NCBI GenBank assembly: GCA_013423325.1
Contig: BLJB01000007.1
Location: 153,198 to 217,197 of the forward strand
Reading direction: 5' to 3'
DNA length: 64,000 bases
From: Usnea hakonensis
Lineage: Eukaryota > Ascomycota > Lecanoromycetes > Lecanorales > Parmeliaceae
The notes under the pieces were generated by a model, which had not been told where the DNA came from, ran no database searches, and saw only the letters and a program-made list of their open reading frames with translations. Within the stretch, counting starts at the first letter, position 1; the number at the start of each line of letters is the position of its first letter. The translations under genes were made by a program, and so were the position numbers. Of the stretch, positions 1 to 12,611 are shown piece by piece.

Positions 1-1490
1 GGGATATAGATAAGGAAAAGGGTAGAGAGGGTGGAGAGGAGAGAAAGAAAGAGGTAGAAGAGGAAGAAGAAGATAGCGAAGAGTCGAGCGAGGGGATATT
101 AGTAGAGGGAGAAGCGAAAGAAGAAGATAAAGAAAAAGACTATAATAGAGATAGTATCTCTAATTATAATCTATAATTAGTCTTCGTACGATAGGGGAAA
201 GATATTAGTTTAGAAAAATTTAATTTTTTCTACTTTAGATTTTAATTACTTATTAAAATATTACTAATAAATTACTTAGCTAGTAGACTTTACTATTCTA
301 CTAGCGTACGTAACCTTACTAGTAATATCTAGTTCTAATATATACTTATTTATTACTAAGTAGTACCCGTATCCTTTCTATCTAAATTATTATATAGTTA
401 TCGCGCTATTAGTATAAAGTCGGAGGACGATCTAAGATTATAAAAAAAAAATATAAACGTTAGAAAAAGATACTAGAAAATTTTATATATTATATCTATC
501 TCCCTAGTATCTTCTTTAGGGGGTATAGATTATATATTACTATCGAGCGTTAAACTAAGTATATAGTACGCGATAAAGATAAAGAAGATAGTAAAGAGGA
601 GGGAGAAGAGGGGAAGAAAGAAAAAGAAGAGAGAAGCGAGAGGCTAAGCGAGAGAGCGGAGAAGAATAGAGAGAAGTTCGAAAAAAAGATAAAGAGAAAT
701 ATAATAGAGATAATATCTCTAATTATAATCTATAGTTAGTCTTCGTATAATAGAGGAATAATATTAGTTTAGAAAAATTTAATTTTTTTCTATCTTAGAT
801 TTTAATTAGATCTACTACTAATAAATAGTTCTTCTTAAAAAAAATATATAATTATTTTAATATTTAAATAAATATTAATAATATTTAAAAAAAGATATCT
901 AAATATTTATTTTTAAAAAATTAAAGAAGCTATTTTTATTATAATATATTAAGATTTTTTATTTAATTAATAAATTTTAATTTTTATAGCTACTATAGCG
1001 TATATATAAATATTAATACTATTTAAAATAAACGTTTTTATATTTATTATTAAAAAGTTTAAATATTCTTTTTATCTTATTTAAAATAATATATTAATAA
1101 TATAAATACTATTTATAAAAATAATTTAAAAAACTTTATATATTATATTAAAATCGCGAGTTGTTTTTAAATAATTATAGCTTCTATATTAATATAGCTA
1201 GAGAAATTCGATATTTAATATTAATTTAAATAAAGAAAAGGATAGAAAAAGGGAGAAAGAGAAAAAACAAAAAAAAAAAAAGAAGAGAAAAAAAAAAGGG
1301 GAAAAGAAAAAAGAGTAAAAAAATAAGTAAGAGATAAAGAGTAGAGAAAGAATTGAAGAATAGAATAAAAAAGAATTCGATAGAGATAATAATTCTAATT
1401 ATATCTATAATTAATTTTTATACGATCGCGAGTCGATATTAAATTAATAGAATTTAATTTTTAATCCTTTAATTTTTAATTCTCTCTATA
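1..1490. repeat. Three related RIP-mutated units, 560-680 bp period
   Basis: A GA-rich tract followed by a recognisable AT-rich segment occurs three times. Matching anchor segments begin near 141, 700 and 1380 (ATAGAGATARTATCTCTAAT type, then TAATCTATARTTAGTC). Each is preceded by a purine tract (about 1-135, 585-700 and 1225-1380) and followed by a shared stretch (TTTAGAAAAATTTAATTT in the first two). The third copy is the most diverged. They may be tandem copies of a satellite or nested terminal repeats of a transposon; the sequence does not decide. Confidence 0.7.
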
Positions 1491-4400
1491 ACTAATAAAT
1501 TATTTTATATATTAAATATATAATTACTCTAGCGTTTATATAAATATAAATAATGTTAAAAAAGTAATAAAGCCCGATTAATTAACTTATTAATATTTAT
1601 TAATATTAAAAGTTCTAGATACGTTTATCCGTTTTCTTTATTTTAAGCTTAGCGTATAGTAAGGAGATCCGTCTTAGGTACGAAATTCTACTAACTTTTA
1701 CTTATATTAGTAAATTTACTAACGTTTTAAGCCCCTAAGACTTTAATCTTTATACCTATCTTATAGTATATAATAGTTATAATACTCTATAATATAAACC
1801 CCTTTAAGGGCCTATATCGTCTTATTAATATTATATTAGTAAACGTCGAAGCCGAAGTAGTATATTAGCCTTCGAAATAATATACGTATAGTAGTAAATA
1901 CTCTTTATCTTTCCTTTCCTTATATAAACTATATACTAATTAATACTAGTACCTACGCGTCCTAGGCAAAATCGAGATTTAATATATACTAAGAACAATA
2001 GTTAGTTCACGGGTATATAAAACTATATTTTAATATCGCTATAGGACCCCCTTCTATCTTACTAGAACTCGCGCGTATAGTTAGGGGCGGAGATATAATA
2101 GAAAAAAAAATAGATCCTTAATTAACTAGATATAGAGGGGTTAGACCCGTAGGTAGATTCTCTTATACAGGAGTAACTAATACTACTATAATACTTCGTA
2201 ATATAGATTAAAGTTCTTACGCTTAAAGAATAGTAGCCGTACTAGTAGTTATAAGTACGATATCTAGATAGTAGTTTAAATAGCGTTACCTCTCCGCGTA
2301 GTTAATATCTAGAGAAAGGCGGATACTTAAAACTCTAGTAGAAAGCTATTATTAAACTCGTCGATAAAGAATTTAGCCGGAGCGGAAAACTACTTCCGAA
2401 GTATAAAGTTATCTTTAAATATAGGAATAGCAAGTTCTCGCTAGATAGCGTTTAGGCGAAGTATTAGATCTATAAAGAAGACGTACGGTACGTCGAGTAT
2501 AAAGCTCGGGATATAATATATAGAGTAGTAGAAAAGGACGCTTTCTATACTCGAGAGTAATATATAGGATACCTTAGCTATAAAAGCGCGTATAGTCTTA
2601 ATCTAGAATCTAAAGAGTTAAATAGTAGAAGATAGATTATAAATCTTAGTACTCGTTATTATCTATATTTTTAATATTTAAGTATTTACTTTTTAGAGGT
2701 TAACCTTCTAATTTAACGCGCGCGTAATAGTAGTATAATAATAATAGATAGATAAGATTTAATATTTATTAATATCTATAAGTTAAATATTTTAAGATCT
2801 ATTATTAATAACTACCTTTTCTAACTAATATATGTAGTAAGAGGATACCTAGAGATTATCGCTTTCGCCTATTAAGGGTCTTATAGATCTTTTAAGCCTT
2901 AATCTTATAATAGACGAATATTATTACGCGTATAAAAAATAATAATAATATTATTTAAGGGAACTCTAAAAGATAGTAAACTTTATTTAAATCTTACTTT
3001 AAGAGATAAAGTAGTATCTAAGATCTATTTTTTTTTTTAAAATCGAATAACTTAACTTACTCGTACTTATAAAATATAACGCGTTAAAATACTATTAAAT
3101 AAATTCTTAACGTTTATAATTATTTATATTATTAAAGTATAAGGTAGCGCGCGTACTAATAGAAATAAAAAAAAGTTTCTAATCTAATTAAATTATTTCT
3201 ATTAAATCCCTAGCTCGATAATAATAGTAGCTTAGGGTAAACGATATTTAAAATATTTATATATACTTTAACTTCGCCTTTATCTATATCTATTAATATC
3301 TATATATTATCTCCTATACGTACTCGCGAGAATATAGTATAGAGCTAGCCGTATATAAAAACGGAATAGCGAAGATTTATAATAACCTTCTCTAGAGTTA
3401 GCCCTTAATAGCTATTAAAAGTAGTAGCGTATACTAGATAGAGAGGGATCTAATATTTATCGATATTATATATTACGCCTAACGGGCGAAACTTAAACGT
3501 AATTCTTAATAGGTAGTAGGTCTTAGTAGCTAAAGCCCTAACTAAGTTAATAATAATATAGTACGTATATAACGCTATAATAATAACGCGCGTATTCTTT
3601 ACTAGCCCTTTATTAATAGCTAGGTTCCTTATAATACTATAGACGGCGCTAACCTTTAGGGATAGTTTATACGGTAATACGCCTAGTTTCTTTAGAGTCG
3701 CTAGGAGATCCTCTACCCTAATTATCTAGTTCGCTAAATTATCTTCTTCGTCTTATATTACCTCGTTCAAGCTAAAATATACTTCTAATGCCGTTTTAGT
3801 ACCGCGCGACTCTCTAAAAAGAAGAAGAAGGGAAGAGTAGAGAAAGGAAAGGAAATACTTACTTAATTAACTAGATAAATAATCTAATATATTAGTATTA
3901 AACGTATCGACGTTAATATTTAGAACTATAAGATATATATATCTCGCGTACTACTACGCGTCCTTTAGAATATAAGGTAGATATAACTAAATTCGTATAA
4001 TATTAGCGTTTATACTACGCGCTTACCTTATTATATCTACGACTCCGCTCGTATCTAAATCTTTGCCGATTCTATTAATCTAGTTAGTAAAGTCTCTATC
4101 TCGGCCGTTTCGTATCGGGCTATAAAGGCGAAAGATCCGGAACCCTATCTAAAGGTATAACGCGTAGATTAATATATCTAGAATTCTAGCCCTCCTATAA
4201 CCGCGGACGATAGGTATAATCTATTAAAAATTATCGAGCGCGAGAAAGAAGACCCTACTAAAAGGATCGGCGCTCCTTTTAAGCTAGCGTAATAATATAT
4301 CTACCGCTTCGACTATAGCTCGGTTCGCTCTTAGGAGCTTATCCTAAATAATAAGTTTTACTACGTAGATTAACTTTACTTACCTTAACCCTAGTCGGAT

Positions 4401-7400
4401 TTAATAGCTAAATTTAGTATTATCCTCTATAACTAAAATACCGAAGGTCGAATATACTATACGCCTTTAATTATAGTCAATTACGCTTAGCGCTATTATA
4501 CTAGTAATTAAGATAATCTCCCCCTTATCGCGTAATCGCTATATTAGATATTCTATTAAGAAGCTTTTTTTACGCCTAGCCTTACTATTAATAAAGACGG
4601 AAGAATATAATCCTACTAAATTAAAAATCTATACTAAAGCCTTATAGATTAAAGCTTACTCTCGATTAAATATTATCTACTATACGCGGTACGCCTCGTA
4701 TATCTCCGGTAAGTAGGTAGAAAACTAATCTAGCTCGCTTTATACTTCGGATAGAATTATAGCTAGATATAGTAATCTAACTTATTATAAGATAAAGCTA
4801 TATTCGCGTAAGATATTAATTAAGGCGTATAGCGTACGATCTTCTACTACCGCTCGTATTATATATAAGGTAAGATCTTCTAAAAGCGGTTATATAAATT
4901 TCTTCTAGAGCCTTAATAGCCCTATAGTAATATTATAGAGAAGGTTCGTAAAGAGGAACCGTAACTACGTTGATTAAAATAAGGCCGCTATTACTTCCTC
5001 TATTATATACTCGACTTTATTTTAATCTCGAAATAGATCTAAAGTAATCGCCGCGCTCTAAAAGGAATCGTAACGGCGCCTATTAATTATACGAAGATCG
5101 ATAAAGCTATAGGCTATATAATATAGAAGTAAAGCGTAGAGGTAGAATAGGTCCCTTATATATAAAGGGACGAAATATAAGTGGTAAATATATATATTAT
5201 CTCGCCTCGTAACTACGTAGCGCTATACTATAGTATTAGCTCTCTAAAGCGGTAGATAAATAATAGCGATACTATTATATAGCTCTCGCGCGTATAGCTA
5301 GATCGAACGTACTTCGTACTAACTATAGAAATCTAGATACTTTAAATTACTCTACTTATTACGGCTAGGTTAGGAAAGGTAAAGGAGAAGTAATATTACT
5401 ATTAATACTTTTAACCTAGTGTACGCTATCTACCCGAGCTATCGGTTTAGTAGGTATAAACTATACGATATTATTATTAACTATTTTATACTAATCTTAA
5501 AGGCGAGGATCCGCTAAACCGCCTCGACTATAGATAGGTAGCGTACGTATAGATAGTTATTAAACTCGTCTATTAATAATATATTTTTTATAATTATAAA
5601 CTTTATATAATTAACGCCTTTAAATAGATATTTATAAAGATATAGAAAGGCGTTTGATATAAAATAGATATTAATATAGTAATATAACTCTATTAATCGA
5701 GTTAAAGTAGAATAGTAAGGTACTACCTACTTATTATTAGCGAACTAATAATATAGATATATACGCCTATATTCGTCTATAGTTATCGTCTTCTATAGCG
5801 GCTATAGGAAGCTATAGTAATACTTCCCTTTCTTATTATATTAGGAATATATTATCTCTAGATAATTACGCGCGTATATATTATAGCGATTAACTAAATC
5901 CGCGAGCCGGGCGTTATAAGCCGGATCTAGTAACTCGATATTTACGAAGTCGTTTAAGTTACTTAAGATTAGCTCCGGCTCGACCTAGAAGTATATATTA
6001 GTTATCTAACTACCGCTCTATACTCTCGGCCTAGGATATTAAACCTTTAGTAGAATATAGGCGTATAGTAGACCGCGTTTCTAAAATTTAGTTACTCGGA
6101 CTATATATATAATCTTCTATACCTATCGCTTTAGGAAGCGAATAAGATTTAGTAGCTATATATAGAAGACGCGTAATACTAGCTATAAATTATCTAAGGC
6201 TCTTTAACCGGGGAGTAGATATTCTTTAATCTTAGGCTATCGCGGGTTTATAATTATAATAATAAAGAGTAACGATTTTCTATATACTCTAGCTAAAGCG
6301 AGCGCGTCCGCTACCTACTATAATATCTACTATCGTAACCCTAGAAACGACGTAGGGATTAAGAACTTTAAGGTAAACTCGTCCTCTAGCTATCTATTTA
6401 TAAAGGCGTTACCTCGGCTACTATATATATTATTATTCTAGAGACCGATCTAAGTCCGTTACTAATCTTACTATCTATAGCGTAGATAGCGTAATCTCTA
6501 CTCCTCTATATACGAGAACATATTAATGATCTATTTATATATTAGGGGATCTATTGCCGTAAAACGTAGTTCCTATACTAACTATACGCGAGCCTAATTA
6601 ATTACGCTTAGGCTATAATCGTTCTCGCGTAACTATCTAGTATCGCCATATAGAAAGAGTAGCGGGTATTATAATAATTCGTATATTAGTAATATAATAT
6701 TAATAAAGTCCGTTATCGGTTCCCTATTAATTCTAGTAATAATAATTCGCTACTCCTATATATCGACTAGATTATAGGCGCTAATAATCGCCGCTACTTC
6801 GCTACCCTTCGCTAGCTAGTCTAAGAAGATTATATAGCTAGCTATATTAGTATCCCGAATCGCGGAATATACGCTACGAAGGAAAGGATTCTATTCCTCA
6901 AGTATCTACCTTATTACCTTAACTACCGTAATAGAAATCCGTAGACGCTCGGCTTCCTAATTACGGTCTATACTATTAATTAAAAACTAGCGCTACAAAT
7001 ATTCCCCTTCTATAGAATTAAGAATTTAATAATAGATTTATCTAGTAATCGCTATCGTATCGCTAGTAGGCGTAAAACCGCTAGACGTTACCCTAATCGC
7101 CGTAAAGCTATAAAGATTATTAAGATAATAGATAAAGAGGTTCTAGCGTACGCGATACGGCTATATAGCTTATATCTAATAGTCCGGGTATTTAGATAAG
7201 CGAGGTAAAGATATCGTCTCTTCTCGATAATAGAAATTATCGTCTTCGATATTAAGAAGGTCCGCGTAATAGTATTTATACGTCCTAGACTATAATGCGC
7301 GCTACGAAAGACCTCTTTTACTATTAATCTAAACCTACTAGGGAGCAGGGGTTAGCGTATATCTTATAATATAGTTAACCTAATATTAATACTATCTACG

Positions 7401-9328
7401 TTTCGTACGTATAGTAGCGGTATTAGTATTAATAGCTTTCTACGTTTACTATCGGTTTTCTCGAAGTCGTAGTATTAAGAGGAGAGAGAAAGATAGAGGA
7501 TAGAAAGAGAAAAAGAAGGTTTAAAAAGAAGAGTAAGAATAAAAAAAGTATATACGAAGATCCGATAGAAATTTAGAATAGAAAAGAGTTAAGATTAAAA
7601 AAGAGGGAGGAAGAAAGACCGCTATTTTAATTCTAGAGATCGTTACTTTTATCTTTATATACGTATCTACTATTAATATTAATCGTAGTATTTATTTAAT
7701 TAACTAAATAGGATAAAGGTATTAAATAAAGGAAAGAAGGATATAGGGTTTATCTTATTACTAAAGTCTAATCTATATATATCTAATAAATAAGAAATAT
7801 TTATCTTTATTATACCGCTCGCCCTTTATCTTCTACTTTCCGATTAACTCCCCCTCCCCTCTTACCTTTCCATATTATGTTTTTTAATCTAATTAAGATA
7901 TAATAGCTATTAACCCCGCGCGTACTATCCTCTTCCCTCTCTCTATCTAGAAGAACCGTTCGGTTTCGCTAAACCGCGAAAGAGAGATTAACGATATATT
8001 ACTATTATTATTATTATCCCTTCGCGCGTCCCCCTTCTATATACTAAACCCGCTATCTATAGCCTAATCGGTAACCGTAGATATTAATAATAATAAATCC
8101 GATATTAGAATTAGCGTTATCGCGTCCCTATTACTATTATTCTATATAGGAGCCCGTAGCTCCGTCCCTTAAGGATCGATCCTAATCGAATACTTACTCG
8201 ATAGTAACGCTCGCGGCCGTTTAGCGCTCGATATAGAGAAGGGTAATACTAGCTCTAGTTTGTATAATACTAATAATTCTACGAAACTCGAGTTTACTCG
8301 AGGTACCTTCCCCTCGGCGCGTAGATTAAGGTTCCGTATAACGCGGCTCGACGTTAGTAATAAGATCGACGTTAAACGGCTCGGTAATATATTAGCTATT
8401 TTCGGCGCTATCGTATTAGCGCTCGGTAGCCGAAAAAGCTCTAGTACCTTTATCGCCGATAGTACTATCTTCCTATTCTCGTAGCTACTAATTAACTACC
8501 CCGATATAAATACTAGATCGCTAAGCGATAGAATAATCCCGCGTACTAACTCCTACTACTTAATATTAAGGTAGATATACTTAAGTATAAACTCTCTTAA
8601 TCCCCTATCGGCTTTAGAATTATATAACGCCGTACGGAGGGAGAAGTATTATAATTAACTCCCTATAATATTTGCTAGAGTATAGATAGCCGTTACCCGC
8701 CCTACGGCGTATATAATCGTATTTATATCTTTTAGATATAGTAGGTCGCGCATTACCGCCGCCTCCTTATTATCTAACCCTTCTCTAGATAGTTTACCAA
8801 GATCTAACGAAGCCCCGTACCTAGAACTATTAATAATTAATAATAAAACTAGCGAAAGAAAGTCCCGCTATAGCGAGTATATATTATTTACTTATATCGC
8901 TATCGTCTACGCTATTACTTTAATAGATAGAAGTCTAAGCTCTCGCTTATAGGGGAGAAAGCGAGCTTAACTATACGCTATAACCCCTTATTTTTTTACG
9001 GTAGTCTCTTCGCTATAATATAGTAACTAGATATTAAACGCGTACGGTTTAATGCCGTTAATAAGGAGAGGGCTTGTAGCTTCGAGAAGCGCTAATTACT
9101 AATATAATTATTATCCCCTCTCGATTAGATCGACTCTATTATTAATAAGGAGTACGTATACTATTATTACTACTATAAAAAGATTTATTATCGTAAAAGA
9201 GATAGTTAATAATAGGGTAAAAATCTTAAATTCGAAATAAAAATTTAGATTTTAAGAAATAAAAGCCGGATAGAATTCTACCTCCTTTTATCTATTATAT
9301 ACTCCTTTTCTCTCTCTCTCCTTTCTCT

Positions 9329-9335
<7 letters not shown>

Positions 9336-9381
<46 letters not shown>

Positions 9382-9412
9382 CTCCCCTTTTTTTTTTTTT
9401 TTTTTTTTTTTT
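9336..9412. repeat. Long poly-T tract
   Basis: An uninterrupted run of 46 T (9336-9381) is followed by TCTCCCC-type spacing and a further run of 25 T (9388-9412), inside a wider pyrimidine-only region. On the minus strand this is a long poly-A tract. It could be the tail of a non-LTR retroelement or simple-sequence expansion. Its exact length is probably unreliable in the assembly. Confidence 0.8.
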
Positions 9413-9949
9413 CTCTCTCTTTTTTCCTCTCTCTTTCGCCCTCGAATCTCTTTCTTCTCCCCCCCGTTACGCGCTCGTTCGACTCGATCTTATTACGGCT
9501 AGAGAAGACGCACCTATCTAATCCTCTTATAGTAATAGTATTATAGATATAGAATCTACTTCCTTAACTCTCTTATTACCTTTACCTCTCCTATACCTTG
9601 TACGTATATATAGACCTCTTTCTAGAAGTAATATAATATAATATAACCGCCTCTTAGTCGGCCTTAAGACTCTCCGTTATTTAAATATTAATACCTATAT
9701 AAAACCCTACGGAGATCATACTTTTTTACGCGATTACTACTACTACTTCCCTTTACCGGTACTTCCTCGATAGCTAAAAGCTCTCTACTTCCCCTTTCCC
9801 CTCTTATCGTACCCGCGTATAATATCCTTAAGAACTTCTAAATAATCCGTTTTAACCCCTAATCTAATAAGATCCGGTATCTACGCCGGCCTAGATTAGT
9901 CTCTCCGTATAAATCTCTATAATAATTATATTATTTTACGCGATTATTA

Positions 9950-10300
9950 CCTCTATTCCTTATTTCTTTAGAACCGTTAACGTAATCCTATTATAATTGA
10001 ATCTAACGGTAACCTCCCCCCTTTTTTCCCTACTATCTTTTTACGCGTTTCTCTCTTTTTTTCCCCTACCTCTCCTTCTAATCTAATACTTAATAATATT
10101 ACTTTAACCCTTTTCGATTTAGTCTATCCTTAGCGATTCTTTTCCCTAATCTTCCCCTTAAATTTTCTAAATCCGTATATTAGACTCTTACGCTATTAAC
10201 TCTCTACCTTACTATCCCCTTTCCGCCCTAAACTAAAGACGACCCTCGCTTCCTTCTCCTAACCCCCTTCTATATATAAATAAGTATCGTAGACGGAGTA
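9950..10300 (+). repeat. Direct repeat, copy 1 (RIP-mutated)
   Basis: This segment matches 11745-12145 in the same orientation along most of its length, with RIP-type differences. Shared landmarks in order are TAATCCTATTATA, a pyrimidine tract, TTTTCGAYTTAGTYTATCC, ATTCTTTTCCCTAA, TACTATCCCCTTTCCGC and GACGACCCTCGCTTCC. The two copies lie about 1.8 kb apart and enclose the 318 bp tandem array, so they could be terminal repeats of an element or two members of a dispersed family. Confidence 0.7.
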
Positions 10301-10528
10301 AATATCTTAATCGATTCGCCTATCTCCCCTTCCGTATAGAGACTATTAGTATTAGTATCGTAATTATCCCTAGAAGATTAAAGGCCTTCCGTCTATTATA
10401 TATAATCTTAGATTTTTAAGTAATCGCTACTAAGATTTTATTATATCTTTCTAGCTCTCTATTACCTCTAGCCCTAAGCTCTTCCTAGAAACGCCGCGTA
10501 TAATTACCCTCGTAGACGAAGAATAGGG

Positions 10529-11365
10529 ACTTATATACTATAGGACCCTATTTACCTCTCCCGCTAAATCTCTAGTAAACGTACGCTATTAAAGATTCTT
10601 ATAGTCTATCTCGCTCCTAGTAAGTCGATCTTTTTCTTTATATAATAACGGCCTCCTACTCGTATATATCTTCTATATATAGTTAAATATATCTAATATT
10701 AGATAACGGTCTCTTAAGTAGGATACTTTCTAGAGATAGCGCGTACTCTCTTTTCCTCCTTCTTATTACGATACCGGGTCCGTCCTTAATAGGTTAGGTT
10801 AGCGCGATTAAGTACTAGTATATTAGTAGTAGTCCGTACGATAGATACTTATATACTATAGGACCCTATTTACCTCTCCCGCTAAATCTCTAGTAAATAT
10901 ATACTACTAAAGATTCTTATAGTCTATCTCGCTTCTAGTAAGTTGTTTCTTTTCTTCGTATAATAATAGCCTCCTACTCGTATACGTCTTCCGTATATAG
11001 TTAAATATATCGTATATTAGATAACGGTCTCTTAAGTAGGATCTTTTCTAGAGATAACGTGTACTCTCTTTTCCTTTTCTCGCTATAATACTAGGTCCGC
11101 CCTCGATAGATTAGGTCGACATGATTAGGTACTAGCGTATTAGTAGTAGTCTATACGATAGATACTTATATACTATAGGACCCTATTTACCTCTTCTATT
11201 AAATCTCTAGTAAATACTATAAAAGAGTTTTATAGTCCCTCTCGCTCTTAGTAAGTTATTCCCTTTCTTCGTATAATAATAATATTATACTCGTATAAGT
11301 CTTCTATATATAGTTAAATATAATATATATTAGATAATAGTCTCTTAAGTAGAATACTTTTATAT
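10529..11365 (+). repeat. Tandem array, 318 bp unit, about 2.6 copies
   Basis: Units start at 10529, 10847 and 11164 with ACTTATATACTATAGGACCC, giving periods of 318 and 317 bp. Each unit continues with TTTACCTCT, AAATCTCTAGTAAA, TATAGTC..CTCGCT, TAGTAAGT and, near its end, GTCTCTTAAGTAG. The last copy is truncated after about 200 bases. Differences between copies are mostly C/T and A/G, as expected if the duplication preceded RIP. Confidence 0.85.
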
Positions 11366-11744
11366 AATCCATACTACTATAGCGATAGTATTTATTTAAA
11401 ATTATACTCTTAGCATTAGAGTTATTATAATAATTAGTAAAATATATAAAGCTACTATACCTCTAATAATCCTCTAGTAGATTAAGGCCGTTCGATCTAC
11501 TAATAGGCTTTAGTGGTACTATAACGATATTATTAACTACCTAACCCTTAATAGTTAACCGTATAATATTTAAGCTACTACGGCTTATATTAATATAGGC
11601 GCTAGCGATTAGTAGTTCGATAATAATTAAGCTATAGCGTCTTATAGCTTTAATAGTACTCGAGGCTACTATATTAATTATCTTAATATCGGGATTAGAA
11701 TTCGAAAATATTATATATATTATAGATATATCTAGCTATCCGCC

Positions 11745-12145
11745 TTAATTTCTTATTCCCTCGAAACGATTACTATAATCCTATTATAGTTAAATCTAAT
11801 AATAGCTCTTTTCGTTCTTCCCTCTCCTCTCCCTCCTTTACCCTCTTTTATCTTTTATCTTATCGCGTATTTCCCTCTCTTTTCTTTCCTTACCTCTCCT
11901 TTTTAATCTAACTTTTAACTATATAATTCTAACCCTTTTCGACTTAGTTTATCCTCGATAATTCTTTTCCCTAACTTTCCCCTCTAATTTTTTAAATCCG
12001 TACGTCGGACCTATTCCGCTATCGGCCCCCTTTACTCTACTCTACTATCCCCTTTCCGCTTTAGACTAAAGAGACGACCCTCGCTTCCTCCTCCTATTAC
12101 CCCCCCCTCTATATACGAATTAGTACCGTAGCCGTAGACGTAGGC
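11745..12145 (+). repeat. Direct repeat, copy 2 (RIP-mutated)
   Basis: This is the second copy of the repeat at 9950-10300, sharing the same ordered landmarks. It ends about 125 bases before the RIP block gives way to ordinary sequence, so the edge of the block roughly coincides with the end of this repeat. Confidence 0.7.
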
Positions 12146-12270
12146 ACCCCTCTTAGACCTATCCCGGATTATCCGTCTATACGCGTATAAATAAGGAGCG
12201 TAAAAGGGGCTACCCCGCTAAGGGTTTAATCTTATACTCCTTAGAAGGTTATTCGAATTCTATTACTTAC

Positions 12271-12611
12271 CGGGCTTTAGGGTTGCCGCAGCCAGCACTA
12301 AGGTACCTTATCTTGTTCCAGGGGCCCATCACGTCGCAAGCTCATTGGACGAAGAATTACGACTACTTACTTCAGCATATTAACAATGGAAGTAGGGCGG
12401 ACTTTTCGGCTCGAAGAAAATGGAAATGCTTTCGCATCTGCCTTTACGCCGATACAAACTCATTCTCCGAAGGTCGTATTTACGGGCCGGGGCGGATTTA
12501 CATAAACGCCGGGACATATTCGTTCACCGAAGCAATATAAAAAGGGAGTGCCTTCCTCCTTGAACACATCATCGAATATATACGGGAAGAAATTTCGACT
12601 TGACTTCGAAA
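12271..12611 (+). promoter_or_regulatory. Upstream region of the aldo-keto reductase, with TATA box
   Basis: Ordinary base composition resumes here, with CA and TG frequent from about 12285. A good TATA box (TATAAAAA) lies at 12536-12543, about 70 bases before the ATG at 12612. GC-rich stretches (GGGCCGGGGCGG, 12483 onward) lie upstream of it. The promoter directly abuts the RIP block, so the gene may sit in or next to heterochromatin; that is inference. Confidence 0.6.

Larger units (their letters stand above)
1..12270. repeat. RIP-mutated repeat block (no genes)
   Basis: This 12.2 kb block is almost devoid of CA and TG dinucleotides, while TA is very frequent and CG is retained. The first 180 bases, for example, contain no CA and one TG, and 8041-8160 contain neither. 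This is the known footprint of fungal repeat-induced point mutation, which turns CpA into TpA on both strands. Stop codons fill every frame and no gene can be supported. The sequence must once have been repeated elsewhere in the genome, most likely as transposable elements, but decay is too advanced to name a family. Purine-rich and pyrimidine-rich tracts alternate with AT-rich stretches. The edge with normal sequence near 12,270 is sharp. Confidence 0.93.

Noticed and set aside
8260..8484. 74-codon open frame inside the RIP block
   Set aside because: It starts with a non-ATG codon, lies in saturated RIP sequence and shows only chance composition. CG-rich codons make the frame open by luck.
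10529..11365. Possible CRISPR-like array
   Set aside because: The unit is 318 bp with no short repeat/spacer pattern, and the genome is fungal.
12283..12540. 85-codon open frame before the aldo-keto reductase
   Set aside because: It starts with TTG, overlaps the TATA box of the next gene and has no family resemblance.
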